Part shown: piece after piece, positions 51,864 to 60,372 of the stretch | Layout of the letters: each line of letters starts with the position of its first letter | How positions within the stretch are numbered: the stretch's first letter is position 1 | Origin: Thioclava nitratireducens | GTDB taxonomy: Bacteria > Pseudomonadota > Alphaproteobacteria > Rhodobacterales > Rhodobacteraceae | Length of the DNA: 64,000 nucleotides | Assembly (NCBI RefSeq): GCF_001940525.2 | Contig: NZ_CP019437.1 | Span: 966,501 to 1,030,500, forward strand | Reading direction: 5' to 3' | Program-made: the position numbers and the translations under genes | Notes under the pieces: generated by a model | The model's input: only the letters and a program-made list of their open reading frames with translations | Database searches by the model: none | What the model was told of the DNA's origin: nothing

Positions 51864-52136
51864 TCAGGCTGCAAGAAGGGCACGAGCCGCTGGTTCAAAT
51901 GGCACGAAACCGGCGGTGCCTGCGGCGCCGAGGAAGGCGCTGCGGGCATCGCCCACGGAACCCAGGCAGTCCATCGCGGCCTCGATGCATTCGATCGCAT
52001 GGTCTTGCGCGGTGTCGGCGACGGGCCACTTCTTGCGAAGCCAGTAATGCACCTGTTCGATGGTGCTGAAGTTCTTGACGTCGCCTTCGGGCGACACGAC
52101 GAGAGAGATGGGTTTGCCCCAGTAAATTTCGATCAT
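51864..52136 (-). CDS. DUF982 family small protein
   Basis: 90 residues starting MIEIYWGKPISLVVSPEG, with GGAAAGA about eight bases ahead. The middle EQVHYWLRKKWPVAD and the DARSAFLGAAGTAGFVPF end match the DUF982 pattern, a small alphaproteobacterial family often present in many copies, of unknown function. Single gene between the two cold-shock genes. A GACCGGTCTGACTGGTC near-palindrome lies about 30 bases upstream of its start. Confidence 0.75.
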   Translation of the reverse strand: MIEIYWGKPISLVVSPEGDVKNFSTIEQVHYWLRKKWPVADTAQDHAIECIEAAMDCLGSVGDARSAFLGAAGTAGFVPFEPAARALLAA

Positions 52137-52274
52137 GTTTCGTATCTTTCCAAGAGTGCGTGAAGGGACCGGTCTGACTGGTCGCGCGATCACGGAGGCA
52201 CGGTGCGGGCGAGGCCTGCGCCATGCGGTGAATTGGGTCGACGCGCGGTATTGCGCGCCAGATGTCTTTCCGTT

Positions 52275-52318
52275 CGGATCGTGACGCTTCAGCGTCAACG
52301 CGCGCGGATCACGATCCG
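52275..52318. repeat. Nested inverted repeat in the gap before the second cold-shock gene
   Basis: The outer arms CGGATCGTGA (52275-52284) and TCACGATCCG (52309-52318) are exact complements. Inside them TGACGCT-TC-AGCGTCA (52282-52297) forms its own hairpin, so the two structures compete. No T-tract. The rest of the 52137-52847 gap has no recognised gene; its last part is probably the promoter and long leader of the cold-shock gene. Confidence 0.5.
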
Positions 52319-52847
52319 GCACTTTCGATGTGCGAAGCTCGCGGCGAACCCGCAAGGGGTGGAATATGTGCTATCGACCAGAGCCCGCGAGGCATGGTTG
52401 CTGAGAGGCTGGTCTGCTCGAACGGCGTCACGGCGCTATGGGCCGGGTGAGGCTCCTTTTCCTTATGCCGCCTTCGAAAACGCGCGGCCCGACAAAGCTC
52501 AAGATCGTCGCTGAGCCGGAAGGAACAGGGTCCGAGAATTAAGATATGCAAGTTCACAGATAAGCGATCGGCGCCGCGATTGCGAGGAAATTGCAGTGCG
52601 CGCCCGCGTTTTCGCACAACAGATTGATTGTGCTCGATATTAATCGGCTTTCGTCAGGGGGAGGCCGGGTAGCGCGATGGAGTGCCGCTCATTTCCTTTG
52701 CTTAATGGGTCAAACTGGCGTAGACAAATCGAGCTACGTTATTCCCTTCTGCAACCTGTCTCCCTACTTGGCTTCAGTCTGCCTTATTGAATTGACTGAG
52801 CCGGGCTGTCGCATTCCGCGGACCGCAATATTTGAGGAGACATCACG

Positions 52848-53054
52848 ATGGCCAATGGCACCGTGAAGTGGTTCAACCAGACCAAAGGCTTCGGCTTTAT
52901 CGAAGCGAAGACCGGTGGACGTGACATTTTCGTCCACATTTCGGCCCTCGAGCGCGCGGGCCTCTCGCAGCTCGATGACGGACAGGCCGTCACCTACGAG
53001 ATCGAAACCGGACGCGACGGGCGTGAGTCCGCCTGCGATCTGGCGCTCGGCTGA
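52848..53054 (+). CDS. Cold-shock protein, CspA family
   Basis: 68 residues, MANGTVKWFNQTKGFGFIEA; RNP1 KGFGFI and RNP2 DIFVHI intact. Nearly the same C-terminal wording as the paralogue at 51190 (HISALERAGLSQLDDGQ). GAGGAG precedes the ATG by eight bases. A long AT-richer leader is consistent with cold-responsive control. Two small genes follow in the same direction. Confidence 0.95.
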   Translation: MANGTVKWFNQTKGFGFIEAKTGGRDIFVHISALERAGLSQLDDGQAVTYEIETGRDGRESACDLALG

Positions 53055-53069
53055 ACGCAAAGGTTCCAT

Positions 53070-53090
53070 ATCCGGCCCGGTGGGCCGGAT
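53070..53090 (+). terminator. Short hairpin after the second cold-shock gene
   Basis: ATCCGGCCC (53070-53078) pairs with GGGCCGGAT (53082-53090) around three bases, followed by TTTC. Possible attenuator between the cold-shock gene and the small downstream genes. Confidence 0.55.
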
Positions 53091-53110
53091 TTCGCAACCA
53101 AGGAGGGCAT

Positions 53111-53329
53111 ATGCCCCGCAATTACAATGTGGACGGCTTTTTCCGTGATCTGCCCAAGAAAGCCACGACGGCTCAGGACAAGACGGATGCTGCAGTGCGC
53201 CTCATCCGTGACGATGACGCCGAGAAAAGAGCGGAGCTGACCGCGACCTTGCGCGCGGCGCGCATGGAGCGGGATGCGGACGAAAGTGCCGCGGCAGAGG
53301 CTCCGCGCGGGAAGAAGCCGCGACGCTGA
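53111..53329 (+). CDS. Small charged protein (72 residues), unknown function
   Basis: MPRNYNVDGFFRDLPKKAT at the start, then a charged helical stretch (RDDDAEKRAELTATLRAARM) and a basic tail EAPRGKKPRR. AAGGAGG lies seven bases ahead of the ATG, a strong site, so it is very likely translated. Between a cold-shock gene and another small ORF. No family recognised; probably a stress-related or nucleic-acid-binding small protein. Confidence 0.7.
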   Translation: MPRNYNVDGFFRDLPKKATTAQDKTDAAVRLIRDDDAEKRAELTATLRAARMERDADESAAAEAPRGKKPRR

Positions 53330-53396
53330 CCGGATATTTCGGTCATCCACAGGAATTTCCCGAGTATCTCTCGGGGATTAAAGGGAGGGCCGAAAT

Positions 53397-53558
53397 ATGG
53401 CTGTCGAAAAAATGCCTGCGGGCAAGAAGTCCCAGACGAAGGACCACGCGCATTCCAAGGGCCATGCAGCCCTTGCTTGGCACCACTTCTTCCGGAGTTT
53501 GTCCGAAGAAAAGATATCGGACGAGCGCAGCGCCCTGTCGGGCGGTGTTCAGGAATAG
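53397..53558 (+). CDS. Small histidine-rich protein (53 residues), unknown function
   Basis: MAVEKMPAGKKSQTKDHAHS at the start, then KGHAALAWHHFFRSLSEEK. AGGGAGG lies about seven bases ahead. Five histidines cluster in the middle. A GNRA-loop terminator follows at 53661, making a cold-shock/small-protein transcript of three genes plausible. No family recognised. Confidence 0.6.
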   Translation: MAVEKMPAGKKSQTKDHAHSKGHAALAWHHFFRSLSEEKISDERSALSGGVQE

Positions 53559-53660
53559 TCTTCCTTGAAAATAGGGACCGGAGTTCCTGGCAAGAGGGCT
53601 GAGCGATGTGAGGTTTCACAAGAACTTAACGATGCTCGCCACACGACTTGTCGGGAGGCA

Positions 53661-53688
53661 AAGCGGCGGGAGGAAACTCCTGCCGCTT
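53661..53688 (+). terminator. Intrinsic-type hairpin with GAAA loop
   Basis: AAGCGGCGGGAG (53661-53672) pairs with CTCCTGCCGCTT (53677-53688), one position a G-U wobble, closed by a GAAA tetraloop and followed by CGCTTTCTT. Likely end of the cold-shock/small-protein transcript. Confidence 0.75.
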
Positions 53689-53734
53689 CGCTTTCTTAGC
53701 GAATAGGTCATTCGGCCGGAACGGGTTCGACAAC

Positions 53735-54130
53735 CAGCGCCGAACGACCGTTCCGCTCGAGAGCGATATCGACCTGCCAAATCCGATCGTCGCGGATCCG
53801 CAGCGCCTCGGGCAATTGCTGTCGAACCTGTTGGGCAATGCAGTGACGCATGGCGACCGAAGCCAACCGATCCAGGTGCGGGGCTTTGAAAGAAGCGGCG
53901 AATTGTTCCTCTCGGTCAATAACCGAGGCGCGCCGATCCCAGATGCGGTTCGGGCTTCGCTGTCCGAGCCCTTTTCGCGACCCGGAAAGCAGAGCAGCTT
54001 GCAGGGATTGGGGCTCGGCCTTTACATCGCGGCCGAAATCGGGCGCGCCTACGATGGAGAGTTGACCGTCGAGTCCACCGCTTCAGACGGCACGACCTTC
54101 ACGCTGAGGATGCCGGCTCAGACGCACTAG
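53735..54130 (+). pseudogene. Sensor histidine kinase fragment (HATPase domain only)
   Basis: About 130 codons ending at TAG 54130. The N box (RLGQLLSNLLGNAVTHG), G1 (VNNRGAPIPDAV), F box (SEPFSRPG) and G2 (GLGLGLYIAAEIGR) are all present, but there is no histidine-phosphotransfer or sensor domain and no credible start; the upstream part of the frame overlaps the terminator hairpin. Truncated kinase remnant. A receiver gene lies convergently 20 bases away. Confidence 0.75.
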
Positions 54131-54150
54131 ATGATATTGAGAGTTTTTCG

Positions 54151-54504
54151 TCAGGTGAAGGCCGCGGCGAGTTCGCCGGGGCTGATCGGTTTTGATACAA
54201 AAGCACTGCGCTTGGGCAGGTCTAATGTTTCGGGCGCTGCGTGCCCCGACATGATGATGATCTGGCACGCGGAAAACCTGCGCCGCACCTCATGCGCGAG
54301 TCCCACTCCGTCCATTTTGCCTGGCATATCGATATCGGTAATTAGCAGGTCAATTTCATGCCGTGCTTCTAGCAGGTTGAGTGCAGCATCAGCGGAGTTC
54401 GCCTCGATCACATCGTAGCCCAGTTCTTCGAGCCCGAGAACGAGATCCATCCTTATGATGGCCTCGTCCTCGACGACGAGCACCTTGATTGCGTCATTGC
54501 GCAT
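54151..54504 (-). CDS. Single-domain response regulator (CheY-like)
   Basis: 117 residues from ATG 54504 (MRNDAIKVLVVEDEAIIRMD), a receiver domain only. Acidic pair in VEDE, phospho-aspartate in LLITDIDMPG, serine in IIIMSGHA, lysine in FVSKPI. No output domain. Convergent with a truncated kinase gene, which may once have been its partner. AAGGTGAAG precedes the start. Confidence 0.88.
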   Translation of the reverse strand: MRNDAIKVLVVEDEAIIRMDLVLGLEELGYDVIEANSADAALNLLEARHEIDLLITDIDMPGKMDGVGLAHEVRRRFSACQIIIMSGHAAPETLDLPKRSAFVSKPISPGELAAAFT

Positions 54505-54909
54505 CGCTTCACCTTGGTGCCTGAGGAAGAGGTGCGCTTTGCCAAGACACAAGGACAACACGCCATAGCGGTAGAGCATCTGGCATACAGAATACGTTAG
54601 CTAACGCTGTCGCACATGAGAGGTTCCCTTGCGAATTTAATATTTATCTATTCTCGGTGCGTGTCGCGTCAGTCACGGTCAAAACGGCGGGGTCGGTATG
54701 GGACGTCACGGGGCGCTCGGCAACAAATGCGGCAGTCGTGTCGAGATCGGCGCTAATCCGCGAGATGATCCGCGATCAGAGCCCGGTCCGTGTGGCTTGG
54801 AACTTGGCTGCGGCCATTGGGGATGGCTTTGAAGACTTGCCGCGAAGTAGGGGCTCGCTTTCTAGTATCCAATAAACGGCTGCTGGTCAGCACGTGCCCT
54901 CGCGAGCGT
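54505..54909. other. Gene-free stretch with a perfect 12-base palindrome
   Basis: CGTTAGCTAACG at 54595-54606 is a perfect palindrome about 90 bases upstream of the receiver gene and could be an operator. A 72-codon frame at 54657-54875 has no ribosome site and no recognised family, and is not called as a gene. Confidence 0.35.
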
Positions 54910-56780
54910 CTAAAGTGGCCAGACGATCAGTAGCAGCGGCAAGCTTACGGCCACGACGATCATCTCGAGCGGCAGTCCAAGCTTCCAGTAGTCGCCGAAG
55001 CGAAAGCCGCCCGACCCGAGGATGAGAGTGTTGTTCTGATGCCCGATCGGCGTGAGGAAAGCACAAGATGCCCCGATCGCCACCGCCATCAGGAAACTGT
55101 CGGGGTTCACGTCGAGCGAAGCGGCGATGCCCAGGGCAACTGGGCTCAGCACCGCTGCCGTGGCCGCATTGTTCATCAAGTCGGATAAAAACATCGTGGT
55201 GACCAGAATTGCCGCCAGAGCCGCGATGGCGTTACCGCGCGCGATCGTCTCGACCAGAAAACGCGCCAGAACATCTGCCGCGCCAGTGGTCTGCATCGCG
55301 CCGGCCACCGGGATAAGCGATCCCAGCAGGACGATGACTGGCCAGTCGATGGCTTTGTAGACCTGCCCGGGCGGCACGGTTCGCAGGAGCATCGAGCCCA
55401 GAACCCCCAACGTAAAGGCCACCGATGCCGGCAGCAGGCCGAAGGTGGCAATGCCGATAGAACCAAGCAAGAGCGCGCTGGCGATGATCGCCATTCGCGC
55501 GTTGGGAAGATGCAATTCCCGCTCTCCCAGAGGCGCGCAGCCGGTCTCGTTCATGAAATCGGCCATGATCTCGGCGGGCCCCTGCATCATCAGCAGATCG
55601 CCGGGCTTCAGCTTCAGCGTCCGCAGCCGCGTCCGCGGGGGGCGTCCTTCCCGTGAGACGGCCAGAAGATTGAGGCCGTAGCGCGTCCGCAGCCGCAGGT
55701 CTGTCGCGGACTGCCCGACGATCGTAGAGCCCGGAAGCACCGCGAATTCGCGCAACACGATATCCTCGTCGCGGTCCGAAGGCTTCGTCGCTGCAGCGGT
55801 GTCCTCGGCGAAAGTGTTGCTCTCGGCTTCGTCGTTTTCGGTCTGTGACGTCGTCTCTCCGGCTTTCCTTTCCGCTCGCGCCGACCCGCTCTCCTCCTCT
55901 TCAAGCGTGATGCCGAAGGCCGACAATACTTCGCCCAGCTCTTGAGCTTCGGCCTCCAGGATCAGAACGTCGTCCGCCTGTATGCGCCGTCCGCCATGTG
56001 GCGCGGTCATCCGCACGTCGTTGCGGATTAGCCCGATGATCTGCGCGCCGCTTTTTTCAATCCCGCGTTCGAACTTGCGCAGGGTCAGTCCCACGGCCTT
56101 ACTTTTTTCGGGCACCCGAACCTCGGTCAGATAGCTGCCAGTGTCGAAACCTGCCGTGCTCATCGGTTTGCGCGCAGGCACGATGCGCCATCCGAGAAGC
56201 GCGATGAACGCCACGCCGACGACGGCGACCGCCACACCTACGCGGGCATAGTCGAACATACCGAACTGCCCCAATCCGGCTTCGGCGCGAAAACCCGAGA
56301 CGATCAGGTTGGGCGGTGTGCCGACCAGCGTGGTCATGCCGCCAAGGATCGTGCCAAAGGCCAGGGGCATCAGCATCTGCCCGGGTGTCAGGTCCAGCCG
56401 CCCGGCGAGCCGGATCGCGACCGGCATGAGAAGCGCCAGCGCTCCGACGTTGTTCATGAAGCCAGAAAGAACAGCCGAAAGGGCTATGAGCGCCGTCATG
56501 CTGGTCAGACGCTTTGCCTCGGAAGGTAGAATTGCCCCCGCAAGCCAGTCTACCGCCCCGGTATTTTGTAACCCCTGACTTAGTATCAGAACGCAGGCCA
56601 CCGTGATCACGGCAGGATGACCAAATCCTGCAAACGCCGCATCGGCCGGAACCAACCCGGTCAAGACGCAGGCCATCAGCGAAGCCAAGGCAACCAGGTC
56701 GTGGCGAAGCCTCCCCACAGAAACAGCGAGAGGGTTCCGGCCAGAATCGCAAACAAGGTGATTTGTGGCGCTGTCATCAT
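54910..56780 (-). pseudogene. SLC13-family permease with TrkA-C domains, apparent N-terminal frameshift
   Basis: The body (about 600 residues) has two membrane halves with GFMNNVGALALLMPVAIRLA, GGMTTLVGTPPNLIVSGF and LMNNAATAAVLSP, around two RCK/TrkA-C domains with an acidic linker. The natural start ATG 56780 (MMTAPQITLFAILAGTLSLF, then LW) is in a different frame from the body. The two join at the C-run 56713-56716, where one extra G on the coding strand would restore LFLWGRLRHDLVAL. It is either a real one-base deletion, a sequencing error in the homopolymer, or slippage. Function if intact: Na+- or H+-coupled anion (sulfate or dicarboxylate) permease. Confidence 0.75.
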
Positions 56781-57169
56781 GCGATCCTTGGTCGTGAGGT
56801 CCGCTGCCATGATGGCAGGAACCACATACCTTCGATACGCACCAGATGGAATTTCGCACGCATTTATCTTGCCTTGCCAGAGCGAAGATCGGAGTTCTTT
56901 GCTCTTTTTTCGCTGATCGCCAGACGACCTGGTCCCCGGTCCATCCGCTCTGATGAACCTCTAAAGCCAACTCATGGCACGTGTCAGTTCGCACCGCGGA
57001 TGCCAACTAAGATACCGACTTTCGTTTTTTCGCATCAGCCAGATCTGGCTTTTTTCGCACCGTGCGGATGCGTGGCCCGGCTGAAATTGTTGATGGGTTC
57101 CTCGGGTGCCGTGTTCTTCAGGTTAATCTCGAAAAGATCGCGCGCGACGCTGGGGCAAATTCCGCTCAG

Positions 57170-57466
57170 AACCGGAAGATCACCGTCGGAAACAAGCGCT
57201 ACCTATGCGGCACTCTGTGGAGCGATTTCGCGCGTGCAGCTGGCGGCGCTCTTCGATGGCGCGACGGTGGTCGTCACTCATCGTGCCCCGCATCCGGCCG
57301 CGCTCCCCCAGAAGCTCCGCTCCCTTGGTGCTACGCGAGCGATCTCACCGATATCATTCGCCAATATCAGCCGGCCGAGTGGTATTTCGGGCATACGCAT
57401 TACCCGACGGAAATCATGGTCGGGAAAACGCGTATCGTGAACGTGTCAGCCGGATATCCGTCGTAG
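57170..57466 (+). pseudogene. Decayed metallophosphoesterase gene
   Basis: Family-like blocks occur in different frames: NKRYLCGTLWSDFA, then LAALFDGATVVVTHRAPHPA in another frame, then CYASDLTDIIRQYQPAEWYF followed by GHTHYP back in the first. The N-terminal metal-binding DLH region is missing. At least two frame changes and an internal deletion are needed, so it is non-functional. The 56781-57169 stretch before it holds no gene. Confidence 0.7.
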
Positions 57467-57519
57467 AACGTAGGCGGCGCAGTGGATGGCCAAGCCTGTG
57501 CGCGCTGCCTACGCCTGTC

Positions 57520-57831
57520 TCAGTCGAGTGGCGAGAATGCTGCGGGCTGCAGGAAGATGCTTTCCTGATGCACGAGATAGGGGAGGATCTTGGGCACGAA
57601 ACCTTGCCATTCCGGGTCCGCGCCCAGCTTGGCCCGTTGTGCGCTGCGGTGGCCGTAATCCTCATAGGCCCAGAGGAAAGTGACAGCGTTCAGCACGCCG
57701 CTGTCGCTAATCCAGCATCCAGCCAGCTTCGCGTATTGGGTGATGATGTGCAGGCCCTCGGCCTCATAAAGCTTCAGGAACTCGGGCGCTTTCCCGGGCG
57801 TGATGCGATAGGTGCGTTGTTCGTAGATCAT
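57520..57831 (-). CDS. NIPSNAP family protein
   Basis: 103 residues from ATG 57831 (MIYEQRTYRITPGKAPEFLK), with GGAG eight bases ahead; ATG 57846 is an alternative. A ferredoxin-like alpha-beta barrel protein, with VLNAVTFLWAYEDYGHRSAQ and the QESIFLQPAAF end. Function in bacteria is unclear; such genes often accompany aromatic or amine degradation operons. It is divergent from the TetR gene, sharing a promoter gap with an operator. Confidence 0.85.
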   Translation of the reverse strand: MIYEQRTYRITPGKAPEFLKLYEAEGLHIITQYAKLAGCWISDSGVLNAVTFLWAYEDYGHRSAQRAKLGADPEWQGFVPKILPYLVHQESIFLQPAAFSPLD

Positions 57832-57927
57832 GTTGGGCTCCGGCATGAAGGGCAGAAAATCGCAGGCGCTGGCGCGACCTGACGGGCCGAAGCTACGACC
57901 AAATCCTGGGCTTTCGCAACATATAAG

Positions 57928-57941
57928 TCGTCAAGTGACGA
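57928..57941. promoter_or_regulatory. TetR operator candidate, site 1
   Basis: TCGTCA-AG-TGACGA is a perfect palindrome (6+2+6), overlapping a TATAAG element, about 70-80 bases ahead of the TetR frame and 100 bases ahead of the divergent NIPSNAP gene. The same arms recur at 58847. Confidence 0.75.
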
Positions 57942-58009
57942 AAACAGACTTTGCCTTCCTGCGGAATGGGCTAATGTAAGGGGCTCAAGTCATTGCGTCC
58001 GGCGCCAGA

Positions 58010-58735
58010 ATGAACAACAAGGGGTGCCAAGGGGAGAACGTGCAGACCAAGCCGAAAATGACTGAAGGTTCGTCCAAAACGAACGGCGCCGGAAGCAAGC
58101 CCGGTTCGCCGCAGGGGACTGTGCGGATGCCGTTCAACGAGCGCCGTGCTCAGATTCTGGACGTCGCTACTGAATTCTTCGCCGAGAATGGGTTGGCGGG
58201 GCAAACGCGTCAGCTGGCGGAGAAATGCGGTATCTCCCAGCGCCTTCTCTATCGCTTCTTTCCGACCAAGGAAGACCTGCTCAAAGAGGTCTATAACCGA
58301 GAGATTCTTGGCGCCTTCAAGGCCGTCTGGTTCGTGGAGCTTCAAGATCGATCGCAGCCCGTTTCCAAGCGCCTCGATGCGTTCTATCGCGACTATCTTC
58401 AGTCCACATTGACGCGCAAGTGGTTGCGATTGTTCCTTTATGCCTCCCTGGCTGAGGCGAATATGGCGCCTGACTACATCGCAGCGATCGTCATGCAGTT
58501 GCTGGAGACGGTGATGCGTGAGGTGGCCCATGAGCGCGGCGTGGAACTGCCGGAAGATCCCGCATTGCTCCGCGAAATGGCGTGGACGCTGCATGGTGCG
58601 ATCTCTCACTATGCGATTCGGCGTCATATCTATCAAAGCAGCCTGTCACTCACCGAAGATCAGGTGGTTTCGATGCATGTTCGTGTGTTCCTCGCGGGAT
58701 TCGAGGACATGGTCGAGGTGTGCAGCGGCCGCTGA
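58010..58735 (+). CDS. TetR-family transcriptional regulator
   Basis: Up to 241 residues. After a 30-40 residue disordered head comes the HTH: ERRAQILDVATEFFAENGLA, then TRQLAEKCGISQRLLYRFFPTKEDLLKEVY in parts. The C-terminal ligand domain is helical. Start uncertain: ATG 58010 has no ribosome site, while GTG 58040 follows GGGGAG closely and gives VQTKPKM. Twin palindromes upstream of itself and of the following ABC operon make it the likely repressor of both. Confidence 0.9.
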   Translation: MNNKGCQGENVQTKPKMTEGSSKTNGAGSKPGSPQGTVRMPFNERRAQILDVATEFFAENGLAGQTRQLAEKCGISQRLLYRFFPTKEDLLKEVYNREILGAFKAVWFVELQDRSQPVSKRLDAFYRDYLQSTLTRKWLRLFLYASLAEANMAPDYIAAIVMQLLETVMREVAHERGVELPEDPALLREMAWTLHGAISHYAIRRHIYQSSLSLTEDQVVSMHVRVFLAGFEDMVEVCSGR

Positions 58736-58846
58736 GCGCTGCAATCAGCTCCATTTTTGTCGCATTTTCGTCTGCGGAGGGCTCCGCAGGTGCTGAAAAC
58801 TTGTGCGATTTCCGTTGCGGAAAGGAAATCTTCAACTTTTCGTTTG

Positions 58847-58860
58847 TCGTCAGTTGACGA
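58847..58860. promoter_or_regulatory. TetR operator candidate, site 2
   Basis: TCGTCA-GT-TGACGA has the same six-base arms as site 1 with a different two-base centre. It is about 113 bases upstream of the binding-protein start, in the promoter region of the ABC operon. Confidence 0.75.
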
Positions 58861-58972
58861 ATAAATAAATCGCCAATAGCGTCATTCCTCACAAACAAGA
58901 CCAACAGGGACGGCTTGCTGTGGATCGGGCTTTGATCGGGCTCGGCTGAGGCGGCCACGCATAAGGAATCGA

Positions 58973-60307
58973 ATGATGCTCAAGGATAAGACGCGCCGTC
59001 TCGGGCGCCGGGATTTCCTCCGTTACTCGGCAGCTGGCGCCGGCGCGCTCATGGCGCCGGGTCTGGTTCGTCCGGCAAAAGCCGAAACGGCCGCGCTGAC
59101 GATGCATACGTGGTCGGCCGCAGTTGACACCGTGCAGAGCCACCTCAGCGCCTTCACCAAGGAAACCGGGATTCCCGTCAATTACGGCAATTCGCCTTGG
59201 GCCCAATACCGCGAGGGCATGGTCGCGAAATTCGTCGGCGGCGCTCCTCTCGACGCCATGTGGGTCTCGGATTCCTGGCTCCCCGAATGGGCCGAAGCCG
59301 GCTGGATCGCCCCGGTCGACGAGTTCGACAGCCTGATGAAATACAATGCCGAGGCCGAGGACTTCTGCACCGACTCGATGACCTACGGCGGTCGCCAATA
59401 TGGCCTGACCTATTACACCGACTACATGGCGTTTCTCTATGACGAGGCGAAGCTCAAGGAAGCTGGGTTCGACGCCCCGCCGTCGAGCTGGGATGAGCTG
59501 GTCGAGCAGTCGCTCGTGATGAAAGAGAAGGGCATTGCCGACTACCCGATGATGCTGGCAATGGCGCAGGAAAGCTGGCTGATCGAGTTCATCTCGACGC
59601 TGGTCTATTCGCATGGCGGGCGTCTGGTCGACGACAACGGTATGGCCGTGATGCAAGACCCGAAAGAAGGGGCCGTCGAGGCGCTGAGCTGGGTCGTCGA
59701 TGCGGTCAACAAGCACAAGATCGTCTCGCCCGCCTGTGTCGAGACCGGCGAGCTGGCTGGTCTGAAAGCCTTCGCAGCGGGCAACCATGCTTTCGCGATG
59801 GTTGCGAAATACCGTCTGCGGATGCTCAACGACCCCGAACAGTCGCAGATCGCCGGCCACGTGAAGCAGGCGATGATGCCGCAGGGCGCCAACGGCTCTC
59901 ACGCGACGGTCGGTTGGATGCGTTTCCACGGCATGTCGGCGCAGGCTGCGCAGGACAAGGCCCGCGCCGAGAATGCAGCGAAGCTGATCGAATGGTTCGG
60001 CGGCAAGGCAGACGGCGCCTACACGTTCCAGAAGCTCCTGTTCCTCGATATCGGGGCCGGGTTCGGCGTCAAGCCGCTGTTCGAGGATCCCGAGATCCGC
60101 GCGGCCTACGACTCCTACGGCGATGTCGACATGATCCAGGCTCAGCAGGCGCTCGCGCGCAAGAAGGACACGGTCACCCCGTGGTTCGGCGAATGGAACG
60201 ATACCAATGGTTCGGCCTGGCAATCGGCGATCCTCGGCAATGTCGACGCCGCCGGCGCGGTCCAGAAATCCGCCGATCTCTGGAACGAGCTGAAGGACAG
60301 CTACTGA
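58973..60307 (+). CDS. Sugar-type (CUT1) ABC substrate-binding protein with Tat leader
   Basis: 444 residues. The twin-arginine leader is RRLGRRDFLRYSAAGAGAL, cleaved near AKAETA. The family 1 fold is seen in YREGMVAKFVGGAPLDAMWV, YGLTYYTDYMAFLYDEAKL and AAKLIEWFGGKADG. AAGGA precedes the double ATG. The downstream molybdenum-hydroxylase gene raises the possibility of a non-sugar ligand. Tat export suggests it folds in the cytoplasm first. Confidence 0.92.
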   Translation: MMLKDKTRRLGRRDFLRYSAAGAGALMAPGLVRPAKAETAALTMHTWSAAVDTVQSHLSAFTKETGIPVNYGNSPWAQYREGMVAKFVGGAPLDAMWVSDSWLPEWAEAGWIAPVDEFDSLMKYNAEAEDFCTDSMTYGGRQYGLTYYTDYMAFLYDEAKLKEAGFDAPPSSWDELVEQSLVMKEKGIADYPMMLAMAQESWLIEFISTLVYSHGGRLVDDNGMAVMQDPKEGAVEALSWVVDAVNKHKIVSPACVETGELAGLKAFAAGNHAFAMVAKYRLRMLNDPEQSQIAGHVKQAMMPQGANGSHATVGWMRFHGMSAQAAQDKARAENAAKLIEWFGGKADGAYTFQKLLFLDIGAGFGVKPLFEDPEIRAAYDSYGDVDMIQAQQALARKKDTVTPWFGEWNDTNGSAWQSAILGNVDAAGAVQKSADLWNELKDSY

Positions 60308-60314
60308 ACAAGCG

Positions 60315-60341
60315 CGGCGGGCCTTTTTGAAAGGCCCGCCG
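60315..60341 (+). terminator. Hairpin between binding-protein and permease genes
   Basis: A 12-base perfect stem, CGGCGGGCCTTT (60315-60326) with AAAGGCCCGCCG (60330-60341), three-base loop. Located right after the binding-protein stop, it probably stabilises that mRNA or partly terminates. Confidence 0.65.
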
Positions 60342-60372
60342 ACGAGCGGGCAGGGCAACGGGAGAGCATGAC

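Noticed and set aside
54657..54875. 72-codon plus-strand frame
   Set aside because: GTG-like start without ribosome site and no recognisable family; could be chance.
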